In this document: positions 9,067 through 16,942 of the stretch, piece by piece | Layout of the letters: every line of letters starts with the position of its first letter | How positions within the stretch are numbered: the stretch's first letter is position 1 | Source of the DNA: Thiothrix nivea DSM 5205 | Lineage (GTDB): Bacteria > Pseudomonadota > Gammaproteobacteria > Thiotrichales > Thiotrichaceae | Direction: 5' to 3' | DNA: 64,000 nucleotides | NCBI RefSeq assembly: GCF_000260135.1 | Contig: NZ_JH651384.1 | Coordinates: 4,138,693-4,202,692, forward strand | The notes under the pieces: model-generated | What the model was told of the DNA's origin: nothing | Database searches by the model: none | The model's input: only the letters and a program-made list of their open reading frames with translations | Translations under genes and position numbers: made by a program

Positions 9067-10416
9067 TTGTCTGATATTTTTGTAAGTTATGCGCGCATCA
9101 ACGATCAGCCGTTCAGTGGGCAGAAACAGGGCTGGGTATCGCATTTCATCAATAATCTGCGTAATGAAACCAGTCAGCGGATTGGCCGCGCCGAAAACTA
9201 TTCGCTGTGGATGGATTTTAAACTCAGCGCCAATGATGCAGTGACGCCGGAAATCGAAAAGCAGTTACGCGACGCCCATATCCTGATCGTGATGATGTCC
9301 AGAGGCTGGCTGGAATCAGAATGGTGCGTCAGGGAGCTGGAATATTTCTGCGCAACACATGACGACCTCGCAGGGCGCATTTTTATTATCAATCAGGATG
9401 GTTTGCCGCGTGAAGAACAGCCGGAAATCCTGCATGATTTGGTGAGTTGCCCGCTCTACGAAAAAACACCGCATGATCAAATCCAGCGATTGGGGTATCC
9501 GGTGCCGGATGTTGCTGACAGGGAATATTTTGGCCGTATCGTTGAGCTGTCTTTTCAACTGGAAAAATCCTTGCGCCGTTTTGCTCAAGCACTGGTTCTC
9601 AAGTCTGCCGAACCGCGTTCTGTTGAGACAAAAGCTACTGCCTATGTTGCGCCGGTGCACGATTCCCTGTTTGACCAACGCAGCCAACTGGTCAGTGAAC
9701 TGGCGCAATTCGGTATTCAGGCGTTACCGGCGGCCAACCGTTTTGACCGGGAGTTCGAAAGCAACCTGCAACGCTGTTCGCACTTTGTGCAGTTGCTGGA
9801 CACTGACTTCGTGCAAGGTTTGTCATGTGACCAGTACCTGATTGCCCAGACAATGGAAAAGCCTGTGTTGCAATGGCGTGATCCTATGCTGGATTGCAGC
9901 AAGGCTAATCATGAACAAAAGGCTCTGCTGGAAGGGAAAACCGTTATCGCCTGCGAGTTGCCGGATTTTATTCGTCAGGTGCGGGAAGAGGTGTTGCCAA
10001 AACCGCCTCCACCACCTCCCCCCGTAAATGGCAACAAAATGGTGTTCGTTCACGCCAGCCCAGAGGACTTTCCCAAAGCCGAACAGGTTGCCGCTACCCT
10101 GCAAGAGCGTGGATTTGGTATTGTCCTGCCGCGCTATGAGGGCGATGCGCAGCGGATACGAAAAAGCATTGAACGTGGCTACCAGTACTGTGACGTTCTG
10201 CTGATGCTGCAACAGCGTGCTTCCGCTGATCTGGTGGAAGACTATCTGGCAGAGTTGGAGGTGTATGCAAAAAAATCTCCGACAGTCTTGCTGTGCCAGT
10301 GTCAGAGAGCGGAAAAACTGCATTTTATTCCTCCCCTGATGAAAATCCTGCACTGCAATGACCGCTTTGAAGCAGATTGTCTGGAACAGTTTCTGGCGAC
10401 GGAGGTCAGCGCATGA
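9067..10416 (+). CDS. TIR-domain protein, putative NADase effector
   Basis: A 449-aa protein opening with a TIR domain (about residues 1-135): SDIFVSYARINDQP, the DFKL loop, then SRGWLESEWCVRELEYF. In that last motif Glu90 aligns with the catalytic glutamate of NAD-cleaving TIRs. Two more segments look like degenerate TIR-like folds: about 192-305 (VAPVHDSLFDQRSQLVSELAQFG...) and about 324-445 (KMVFVHASPEDFPKAEQVAATLQERG...). A run of prolines near 314 separates them. I chose TTG 9067 because AGGGG sits 8 bases upstream and it gives a typical MSDIFVSYAR start; GTG 9043 is the alternative. The stop overlaps the nSTAND start as ATGA, so effector and sensor are likely co-translated. The predicted role is anti-phage defence by NAD depletion, which is an inference. 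Confidence 0.82.
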   Translation: MSDIFVSYARINDQPFSGQKQGWVSHFINNLRNETSQRIGRAENYSLWMDFKLSANDAVTPEIEKQLRDAHILIVMMSRGWLESEWCVRELEYFCATHDDLAGRIFIINQDGLPREEQPEILHDLVSCPLYEKTPHDQIQRLGYPVPDVADREYFGRIVELSFQLEKSLRRFAQALVLKSAEPRSVETKATAYVAPVHDSLFDQRSQLVSELAQFGIQALPAANRFDREFESNLQRCSHFVQLLDTDFVQGLSCDQYLIAQTMEKPVLQWRDPMLDCSKANHEQKALLEGKTVIACELPDFIRQVREEVLPKPPPPPPPVNGNKMVFVHASPEDFPKAEQVAATLQERGFGIVLPRYEGDAQRIRKSIERGYQYCDVLLMLQQRASADLVEDYLAELEVYAKKSPTVLLCQCQRAEKLHFIPPLMKILHCNDRFEADCLEQFLATEVSA

Positions 10417-13400
10417 ACCGCCGCCAACTCCAGCCATACCCCGGCCTGCGCCCCTTCGAGCGGCGCGAATCCCGCATTTTCTTCGGTCGCCAGACGCAGG
10501 TTGACGAGCTGCTGCAACGCCTGAAAGACCGGCATTTCCTCGCCGTGCTGGGCGCATCCGGCTCCGGCAAGTCTTCGCTGGTCAAGGCCGGGCTACTGGC
10601 GGGGCTGGAAAAAGGCTACATGGGCGAAGTCGGCGCAAGCTGGCGAATTGCCGAATTGAGGCCGGGGGATCAGCCGTTCGAGCGGCTGGCGGAGGGGTTG
10701 GTGGGGAAAATCCCCCTCAATCCCCCTTTTGCAAAGGGGGAAGCTGGATCGAACTCCGCACAATCAGGCGAGGATGGAATCTTGCTCCCCTCCTTTGCAA
10801 AAGGAGGGGCTGGGGGAGGATTTTCTTCCGGGTTCCTAGCCGCCCAACTCCGCCGTGGCTCCCGCAGCCTGCACGACTACCTGAGCCAATCCCCGCTGGA
10901 AGATGGCCAGAAACTGCTGATCCTGGCTGACCAGTTCGAGGAGATTTTCCGCTACCGCCAGCAGAGCGGCAATCAGGCGGCGGCCTTCGTCGCGCTGTTG
11001 CTGGAAGCCTGCCGCCACCCCGACATCTACGTGGTGATCACCATGCGCTCGGATTTTCTGGGCGAGGCGGCGGCGTTTCATGGCCTGCCGGAGGCGATCA
11101 ACGACGGGCTGTACCTCACCCCGCGTCTGACCCGCGAGCAGTTGCGCGAGGCGATTGCGCTGCCTGCCAAACTGTTTGGCGGCGCGGTGGATGAGGCGCT
11201 GATCAACCAGTTGCTCAACGAGGCGGGCAACAACCCGGATCAGTTGCCGCTGTTGCAGCACGCGCTGCTGCGCCTGTGGGTGAATGACGCCGACAAGCGC
11301 CTGACCCTGGCGGAATACCAGCAACTGGATGGCCTGCGCGGGGCGCTGGATGGGCATCTGGAGCAGGTGTACGGCGACCTCGACCCGCGCCAGCAGGCGA
11401 TGGCCGAAACCCTGTTCCGCGCCCTGACCCAGCGCGAAGCCGACGGGCAGGATGTGCGCCGCCCGGTGCGCGTGGCCGATGTGCTGGCGCTGGCGGGCTG
11501 CTCGCTGGCCGAACTGGCGGCAGTGGTCGATGCCTTCCGGGGCGAAGGGCGGCATTTCCTGGTCGCGTCCACGCCGCAACTGGCAGTCGACAGCGTGCTG
11601 GACATCAGCCACGAAAGCCTGATCCGCCAGTGGCGGCGGCTGCAAGGCTGGCTGGCGGAGGAAGTCGCCAAAGTCGAGATGTACCAGCGCCTGCGCGATG
11701 CGGCACAGCGCCGCGCCAGTGACGCGGGCGGCGAGTTGTGGCGCGGCACCGATCTGGCGCTGGCGCGGGACTGGAAGCAAAAACACCAGCCGGATGCGGT
11801 CTGGGCGCTGCGCTACGACGCCAGCGACGCGGCGTTTGCGCAGGCGATGGCCTTCCTGGAAGAGAGCGCGGCGGCTGAAGAGGCGCAGTTGCAGGCGGAA
11901 AAACACCGGCAACAGGCTGAAATTCGTCGTTCGCGGCGTCTGTTGGTGTATGCACTGATCGGGTTGGTGATTGCGGTGGGGCTGGCGTTGTGGGCAATGG
12001 GGGAACGTGAACAACGTACTGTACAACTATTTGATTCTGATACGACTCATGCTGCGTTGATGGCAAAAATGGAGGATTACGCTGCCGCCCGCGAAAAATT
12101 AAAGCATACGCAAGACCTGAATGGGGAAGTTGAGCCGGAACGCACCCATGCCCGCGACCTGCTGGCGGGCTATGTGGACATCATGGGCGGCAGCGCCGAA
12201 CGCACATTCACCGATGCCGATGACAAGCCCTTGCCGCAATTAACCGGCAATGTCGCCATCAGCCCGGACGGGAAGTGGCTCGCCGCCAGCGGGGAGCGTG
12301 GCACGATTGCGCTGTTTGAGCGGGCGAGCGGGAAGCTGGTGCAGAAGCTGGAGGGGCATGATCCGAAGGCAGGCAGCAATAGACAAGGAACTGTCTGGGA
12401 TATTGTCTTTCACCCCAAGCAACCCTGGCTGTTTTCGGCGGGGGATGACGGGCAGATCATCCAGTGGCAGTTGCCGCAGGCGGGTGCGGAGGCTCGGGTG
12501 CTGGATCAGTGGAAGGTGGATGCGGGTGCACCAGTATGGGCGCTGGCTTTATCACCAGATGGTCGGGTGCTAGCTAGCGGGTACACAGATGGCAAAATTC
12601 GGCTTTGGGACGTTAAAGAAACCCCTCCCAACCTCCCCTTGTCAGGGGAGGAGAAAGAGCGGAAGCCTTTGCGTATGTTGGAAGGACATGAGGGGCCGAT
12701 TCCACAAATAGGGCTGACTTTTGATCCGCAGGGGCGCTGGCTGGCGAGTGCGTCTTATGACAATACTGCCCGAATCTGGGATTGGAAAACTGGCAAAGAA
12801 ATTCACCGTTTACAAGGGCGTAGGGGTGTTGCTTTCAACAGTGATGGAAGTTTGTTGGCTGCTTCAAATTACGATAACAGCATCTTGTTGTGGAATAGTG
12901 AAACAGGTGAACAAATTGGCAAACCGCTCAAAGGCCACCAGAACATGGTCTTCGGCCTGCAATTCATCAACGACCAGCGACTCACCTCCGCCAGCAGCGA
13001 CAACACCGTGCGGCTGTGGGATGTGGCGACGGGGGTGACACGGCGGGTATTGCAGGGGCATACGGCTGCGGTGGCTGGTCTGGCGCTTTATGCGGACAAG
13101 GGGCAGCGCTGGCTGTATAGCAACAGCAATGACGGCACGGTGAAGCAGTGGGAGGCGGATTTGCCGGGGCAGTGGCTGGTGGATTTGCCGGGTGCTGCGA
13201 CCGCTTCGGCTATATCTCCCGATGGAAAGCATCTTGTTGTTGGATTACAAGATGGTGGTATGCAAGTTTATGCATTGCCTGATGTCGGGCTGAAGCCCGA
13301 CCTACAGCAAGAAATTAAAGACGCACATGGCACTTTTGTGTTGCGGTTTGCATTCAATAAGGATGGTTCATTATTGGCATCCAGTAGCCATGATGAAACA

Positions 13401-14108
13401 GCCAAAATATGGAAGGTTGGTGCTGATGGCAAACTGGTGCTGGAACACACGATCGAAGACCACACGAATTCTGTCTATGCGGTTGCCTTCTCTCTCGACA
13501 ATACCCGCCTCGCCACCGCCAGCTATGACGGGCGGATTGGGCTGTTTGATCTGGAAAGTGGCAAGGGAAAGTTGTTTGAGGCGCATGACGGCAACGTTGC
13601 TTCTGTAAATTTCGACCAATCAGGGAAATATTTGGCAAGTGCAGGCATACAGGATTTTACACTCAAACTCTGGGATATAAGTGGCGACAAACCCCAACTG
13701 CTTAAAAGTGAGGTTGCAAACGATAAGTTGCTCTGGGCAAGCCTCAGCCCGGATGGCAAACAACTCGCCAGCGTCGGACGCGAAGCAACCGTCACCGTCT
13801 ACCCCACCCACGGCGGGCAGGAACCCCTGCGCCTGAACGGGCATGAACAAGCCGTCTACAAAGCCATTTTCAGCCCGGACAGTCGGCAGTTGGCAACCGT
13901 GAGCTGGGATATGACTGTGCGGCTCTGGGATCTGGATACCCGAAGCGAATTGTTCAGTCTGCGCTTGCCAACAACTTTTGACCCAAATCATGGCCCACTT
14001 TGGGACTTCGACTTCCGCTGCACGCCCACCGGCTGCTGGATCGCCGTGCCGCTGACCTCCGGCAAGCTGGCCTTGTATAAGCTGGGGGAGGTGGATTATG
14101 GGGAGTAA
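10413..14108 (+). CDS. nSTAND NTPase with C-terminal WD40 propellers, putative sensor of the TIR module
   Basis: A 1231-aa protein. It starts with the conserved YPGLRPFERRESRIFFGR and a Walker A GASGSGKSS (Lys53). The Walker B-like LLILADQFEE follows (Asp173), then a long helical STAND arm. A membrane-like helix lies at about residues 510-529. From about 610 to the end there are many WD40 blades (AISPDGKWLAASG, ...TVRLWDLDT and similar), probably two propellers. STAND NTPases oligomerise when the sensor part binds a trigger; here the likely output is the co-translated TIR protein. The gene contains in-frame repeat-derived insertions at about 10704-10828, 12620-12656 and 13282-13308. The first splits the NTPase region with about 40 extra residues. 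Confidence 0.85.
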   Translation: MNRRQLQPYPGLRPFERRESRIFFGRQTQVDELLQRLKDRHFLAVLGASGSGKSSLVKAGLLAGLEKGYMGEVGASWRIAELRPGDQPFERLAEGLVGKIPLNPPFAKGEAGSNSAQSGEDGILLPSFAKGGAGGGFSSGFLAAQLRRGSRSLHDYLSQSPLEDGQKLLILADQFEEIFRYRQQSGNQAAAFVALLLEACRHPDIYVVITMRSDFLGEAAAFHGLPEAINDGLYLTPRLTREQLREAIALPAKLFGGAVDEALINQLLNEAGNNPDQLPLLQHALLRLWVNDADKRLTLAEYQQLDGLRGALDGHLEQVYGDLDPRQQAMAETLFRALTQREADGQDVRRPVRVADVLALAGCSLAELAAVVDAFRGEGRHFLVASTPQLAVDSVLDISHESLIRQWRRLQGWLAEEVAKVEMYQRLRDAAQRRASDAGGELWRGTDLALARDWKQKHQPDAVWALRYDASDAAFAQAMAFLEESAAAEEAQLQAEKHRQQAEIRRSRRLLVYALIGLVIAVGLALWAMGEREQRTVQLFDSDTTHAALMAKMEDYAAAREKLKHTQDLNGEVEPERTHARDLLAGYVDIMGGSAERTFTDADDKPLPQLTGNVAISPDGKWLAASGERGTIALFERASGKLVQKLEGHDPKAGSNRQGTVWDIVFHPKQPWLFSAGDDGQIIQWQLPQAGAEARVLDQWKVDAGAPVWALALSPDGRVLASGYTDGKIRLWDVKETPPNLPLSGEEKERKPLRMLEGHEGPIPQIGLTFDPQGRWLASASYDNTARIWDWKTGKEIHRLQGRRGVAFNSDGSLLAASNYDNSILLWNSETGEQIGKPLKGHQNMVFGLQFINDQRLTSASSDNTVRLWDVATGVTRRVLQGHTAAVAGLALYADKGQRWLYSNSNDGTVKQWEADLPGQWLVDLPGAATASAISPDGKHLVVGLQDGGMQVYALPDVGLKPDLQQEIKDAHGTFVLRFAFNKDGSLLASSSHDETAKIWKVGADGKLVLEHTIEDHTNSVYAVAFSLDNTRLATASYDGRIGLFDLESGKGKLFEAHDGNVASVNFDQSGKYLASAGIQDFTLKLWDISGDKPQLLKSEVANDKLLWASLSPDGKQLASVGREATVTVYPTHGGQEPLRLNGHEQAVYKAIFSPDSRQLATVSWDMTVRLWDLDTRSELFSLRLPTTFDPNHGPLWDFDFRCTPTGCWIAVPLTSGKLALYKLGEVDYGE
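10707..10744 (+). repeat. In-frame palindromic repeat, copy A, in the nSTAND gene
   Basis: A 38-bp C-rich/G-rich element centred on CTTTTGCAAAG and encoding [12 protein letters not shown]. It is identical in sequence (opposite genomic orientation) to 51873-51910 in the oxoprolinase gene. It starts an insertion of about 125 bp that keeps the reading frame. Confidence 0.85.
10784..10824 (-). repeat. Inverted variant of the same palindromic repeat
   Basis: A diverged copy in the opposite direction to 10707-10744, with the same CTTTGCAAAAGG core and flanking purine/pyrimidine tracts. About 40 bp of unrelated sequence separates the pair. In frame it encodes LLPSFAKGGAGGGF. Confidence 0.75.
12620..12656 (+). 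repeat. Palindromic repeat in frame within the WD40 region
   Basis: A short inverted repeat (CTCCCCTTGTCAGGGGAG core) with flanking C-rich sequence, encoding PPNLPLSGEEKE between two WD40 blades. It differs in sequence from the CTTTTGCAAAG elements but has the same palindromic build and the same in-frame behaviour. Confidence 0.6.
13282..13308 (+). repeat. GTCGGGCT/AGCCCGAC palindrome in the WD40 region
   Basis: A short perfect-stem palindrome (GTCGGGCT...AGCCCGAC followed by CTAC) encoding DVGLKPDLQ in frame. Almost the same element is at 51268-51290 in the oxoprolinase gene, differing only in the loop bases. Confidence 0.65.
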
Positions 14109-14111
14109 GAT

Positions 14112-14215
14112 TACCCCCCATCCCCGACCCTTCCCCCGCAAGGGGGGCAGGGAGTAAGAAGGTCGTACCTCTTGTCCCCTCCACCCCTTGCGGGGGGAGG
14201 GTTAGGGAGGGGGGA
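14112..14215. repeat. Pair of inverted G/C-tract palindromic repeats between genes
   Basis: Two copies of a repeat centred on CCCCGCAAGGGG or CCCCTTGCGGGG face each other over about 100 bp just after the nSTAND stop. The left copy closely matches the reverse complement of 51223-51264 inside the oxoprolinase gene. The pair could fold into a long hairpin and end transcription from the operon; this is inferred. Confidence 0.7.
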
Positions 14216-14216
14216 A

Positions 14217-14944
14217 TCACCGGGCTATCAACCCCCGCGTCATATGCAACCGTACCCCCGCATCCTCCGTCAGCATATGAAACAAATGATGCGGCCCGGT
14301 CGCCTTGTCGATCAGCGCCTGCAAATCCGGTTTCACCTCCGCGTAAAGCGTCAGCAGCCGCCGGTCAAACCGGTGCAGCGCATGGGTCAGCGGGTCTTTG
14401 CGCTGGCGGGCGCGGATCACCCCGATGCCATCCTGATACACATCGCCGAGGCACATATGCACCGCATTGAACAGCGTCGCCCAGCCGTTGAACCACAACA
14501 TCAGGTCAATATCAAAGCGTTCGCCGGGCGGCGGCCCCTGGGTCAGCACCTGTTACAGCAGCTCACGTTCCTTGACGGTTTCGCCTGCCTCCATCAGCTC
14601 GGCGCGGCCATAACCGTCGATGGTGGAGCTGGTCAGCAAAATCGGCGTCTTCGGGTAACGGGTGAGGACGAAACTGGCGTCATTGGCAATCTTGGAGACC
14701 GGGATGCGTTCTTGCGCTCGAACAGGTGGAGGGATTGCCATACGCCGCTGAGCTGCACCACCAGCGCCTCTGCATCGCCGCCTTGTTGTTCCAGCAGACG
14801 TTGCAACTGTTCGCGTTGCTCAGCCCGATGGGGTTGGCAAGCATGGGCAAATACTGGGTGCGAAAAGGGGCAGTATAACGTAGTGGGGTGGTGCCCGCGT
14901 ATCACCACAGGCGCGATATGGAGGCAAGTGGGCACTACTGGCAA
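14217..14944 (-). pseudogene. Decayed gene of unknown family
   Basis: Three minus-strand fragments read as one broken protein. The first contains HPVFAHACQPHRAEQREQLQ and ends around VWQSLHLFERKNAS. A frameshift near 14715 leads to ERIPVSKIANDASFVLTRYPKTPILL. A TAA stop at 14553-14555 then interrupts RELL. The same frame resumes with VLTQGPPPGERFDIDLMLWFNGWATLFNAVHMCLGDVYQDG and runs to the stop at 14217. The composition is like a real protein, unlike the plus-strand frame across it. I do not recognise the family. It sits directly after the repeat pair that follows the TIR/nSTAND operon. Confidence 0.6.
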
Positions 14945-14999
14945 CTACGCTGCAATGAACCTACAATCAACCCATGAACCAAACCGGGAGGGCTGACAG

Positions 15000-15437
15000 A
15001 TGGGAGCCGCAACCAAATACGACACGGATTTTTATGGCTGGACTCAAGAGCAGGCCGAATTATTGCGGGCGCGGCGTCTGGATGAAATCGACTTGGAACA
15101 CTTGATAGAGGAAGTGGAAAGCATGGGCAAGAGTGAAGAAAGCGACCTTGAAAGCCGTCTGGAAATCTTGTTTATGCACCTGCTGAAATGGGTATATGAA
15201 CCAGAATTACGCGGTAAAAGCTGGGTAAACACCATCAAGGAACAACGGCGCAAGATACCGCGCCGCTTGAAGAAAAACCCCGGCCTGAAAAGCAAGCTGG
15301 AAGAAATCCTTCAGGAAGCTTATCAGGATGCCAGGGAATCGGCAGCAGATGAAACAGGGTTGCCTGCACAGACCTTTCCGAAGGAATGCCCATGGGCGCT
15401 GGAAGCAGCGCTAAACCCCGAATTCTGGCCTGAATAG
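15000..15437 (+). CDS. DUF29-family protein
   Basis: A 145-aa helical protein matching the DUF29 pattern. It opens with YDTDFYGWTQEQAELLRARRLDEIDLEHLIEEVESMGKSE, then has LFMHLLKWVYEPE and WVNTIKEQRRKI, and ends PKECPWALEAALNPEFWPE. The function is unknown; DUF29 genes are common and often multicopy in cyanobacteria and sulfur bacteria. A GGGAGG ribosome site lies about 8 bases before the ATG. It is followed by the tRNA-Leu terminator and stands alone. Confidence 0.88.
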   Translation: MGAATKYDTDFYGWTQEQAELLRARRLDEIDLEHLIEEVESMGKSEESDLESRLEILFMHLLKWVYEPELRGKSWVNTIKEQRRKIPRRLKKNPGLKSKLEEILQEAYQDARESAADETGLPAQTFPKECPWALEAALNPEFWPE

Positions 15438-15465
15438 CCAAGGTGATGGGAAGAGGGCGGGCAAT

Positions 15466-15500
15466 AAAAAAGGCTTAACTCACTAAGAATTAAGCCTTTT
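15466..15500 (-). terminator. Rho-independent terminator of tRNA-Leu
   Basis: An 11-bp stem (AAAAGGCTTAA with its complement) around an 11-base loop, followed on the minus strand by a T run. It lies about 34 bases beyond the tRNA 3' end and may also stop transcription from the DUF29 gene on the plus strand. Confidence 0.75.
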
Positions 15501-15533
15501 CAGGTCAATCCAGACTAGGCTGGATTTATTGTC

Positions 15534-15620
15534 TGGTGCCTAGAGAGAGACTCGAACTCTCACGGTGTCACCACCGGCGGATTTTGAATCCGCTGCGTCT
15601 ACCAATTCCGCCATCCAGGC
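15534..15620 (-). tRNA. tRNA-Leu(CAA)
   Basis: An 87-nt tRNA with encoded CCA. The acceptor stem is GCCTGGA paired with TCTAGGC (one G-U pair). The D-loop contains AATTGGTAGACGC. The anticodon arm GCGGA-TTCAAAA-TCCGC gives anticodon CAA (reads UUG). A long class II variable arm and the T-arm GAGAGTTCGAGTCTCTC complete it. It is divergent from queA. Confidence 0.96.
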
Positions 15621-15699
15621 AGGATGTGAAGGGATGAGATTCTACCTGATTTTTTGCATTTGTCGAAAGAAATTTTACAAGCTGATATTATCCGCGCCC

Positions 15700-16740
15700 A
15701 TGATGCAACTGAGTGACTTCCATTACGAGCTTCCCCCCGAACTGATTGCTTCCGAACCCCTGGCGGAGCGGACAGCCAGCCGCTTGCTGGTGCTCGACCG
15801 GGCAAGCGGCGAATGCCACGACGGCCAGTTTGCCGATATATTAGCCCTGCTGGAACCCGGCGACCTGTTGGTGTTCAATGATACCCGCGTGATTCCGGCG
15901 CGTTTGCTTGGGCAAAAGGCCAGCGGCGGCAAGGTGGAAGTGCTGGTGGAACGCATTACCGGTGAGCATTCGGTGCTTGCCCATATCCGTGCCAGCAAGG
16001 CTCCCAAAGCCGGTACGCGCCTGCGGCTGGAAAATGCGCTGGAGGCGGAAGTCAGCGGGCGGCAGGGCGACCTGTTCGAGGTGCGTTTCCTCTCGCCCGA
16101 TCCTGTGCTGGCCTTGCTGGAACGTTATGGGCATATCCCGCTGCCGCCCTATATCGAGCGTGCGGATACCCCGGCAGACCGTGAGCGCTACCAGACGGTG
16201 TATGCACAAAAGCCAGGCGCAGTGGCTGCGCCAACTGCCGGTTTGCATTTTGACAGTGCCCTGCTGGCCGCACTGGAGGCGAAGGGGGTGCAGACTGCTG
16301 CCGTTACTTTGCATGTCGGCGCGGGCACTTTTCAGCCTGTGCGGGTGCAAGATTTGTCGCAACATGTGATGCACGCCGAATATGTGGAAGTTTCCCCGCA
16401 GGTCTGCGCTGCGGTGGCGGCCTGCAAGGCGCGTGGCGGCAGGGTGGTGGCAGTGGGCACAACTTCCGTGCGCAGCCTCGAAAGCGCGGCGCAAACAGGC
16501 GTCTTGCAACCCTTTCAGGGTGATACCCGCTTGTTCATTACACCCGGTTATACCTTCAAGGTCGTGGACGCCATGATCACCAATTTCCACCTGCCTGAGT
16601 CCACCCTGTTGATGCTGGTGTCGGCCTTCGCTGGCTATAAAAATATCATGGAAGCTTATCAACATGCCGTTCGTCGGAAATATCGCTTCTTTAGTTACGG
16701 CGATGCCATGTTCATGGCCTATAAGCAGAATAAATCGTGA
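15700..16740 (+). CDS. queA: S-adenosylmethionine:tRNA ribosyltransferase-isomerase
   Basis: QueA of 346 aa adds the ribosyl part of SAM to 7-aminomethyl-7-deazaguanine in tRNA, forming epoxyqueuosine. It matches the E. coli enzyme throughout: the N-terminal [66 protein letters not shown] and the C-terminal [10 protein letters not shown]. The start is ATG 15700 or 15703; the longer open frame runs backwards through the tRNA gene and is not coding. No tgt gene follows within view. Confidence 0.96.
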   Translation: MMQLSDFHYELPPELIASEPLAERTASRLLVLDRASGECHDGQFADILALLEPGDLLVFNDTRVIPARLLGQKASGGKVEVLVERITGEHSVLAHIRASKAPKAGTRLRLENALEAEVSGRQGDLFEVRFLSPDPVLALLERYGHIPLPPYIERADTPADRERYQTVYAQKPGAVAAPTAGLHFDSALLAALEAKGVQTAAVTLHVGAGTFQPVRVQDLSQHVMHAEYVEVSPQVCAAVAACKARGGRVVAVGTTSVRSLESAAQTGVLQPFQGDTRLFITPGYTFKVVDAMITNFHLPESTLLMLVSAFAGYKNIMEAYQHAVRRKYRFFSYGDAMFMAYKQNKS

Positions 16741-16813
16741 TTTCGTCCGTCAAGGTTGTGACTTTTTTGTATCTGTAAGATCATAATCACGTAACGTAAA
16801 TGTTTGCTTATTG

Positions 16814-16827
16814 CTTGATTAATCAAG
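16814..16827. promoter_or_regulatory. Perfect 14-bp palindrome upstream of the SH3-like gene
   Basis: CTTGATTAATCAAG is a perfect dyad about 115 bases before the ATG of the next gene. It resembles an FNR site, but the half-sites are only 2 bp apart instead of 4, so I treat it as an unassigned operator candidate. Confidence 0.35.
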
Positions 16828-16942
16828 ATTATTTTTGGTTGATAATGCGTCAGACAGGTGGGAACCCCCCATTTTCCGCCTGCTTGTTAACTTGTGTGAA
16901 GGGTGCTCCCGCGTTTTGGCGGGAATGCGCCGGAGGTCGATC

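Noticed and set aside
10836-12026. 396-codon minus-strand frame over the nSTAND domain
   Set aside because: Antisense shadow of conserved NTPase motifs.
14112-14215. Repeat pair as a CRISPR array
   Set aside because: Only two copies, in opposite orientation, with no regular spacers and no cas genes nearby; no other CRISPR-like pattern was seen in the window.
14172-14996. 274-codon plus-strand frame after the nSTAND gene
   Set aside because: It starts inside a repeat, its protein is rich in Gln/Arg/His like an antisense frame, and the opposite strand gives a more protein-like, though broken, sequence.
15565-15699. Longer queA frame
   Set aside because: It runs back through the tRNA-Leu gene on the other strand; QueA homologues begin at [10 protein letters not shown].
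16814-16827. CTTGATTAATCAAG as an FNR box
   Set aside because: FNR half-sites need a 4-bp spacer; here it is 2 bp, so the site was kept only as an unassigned dyad.
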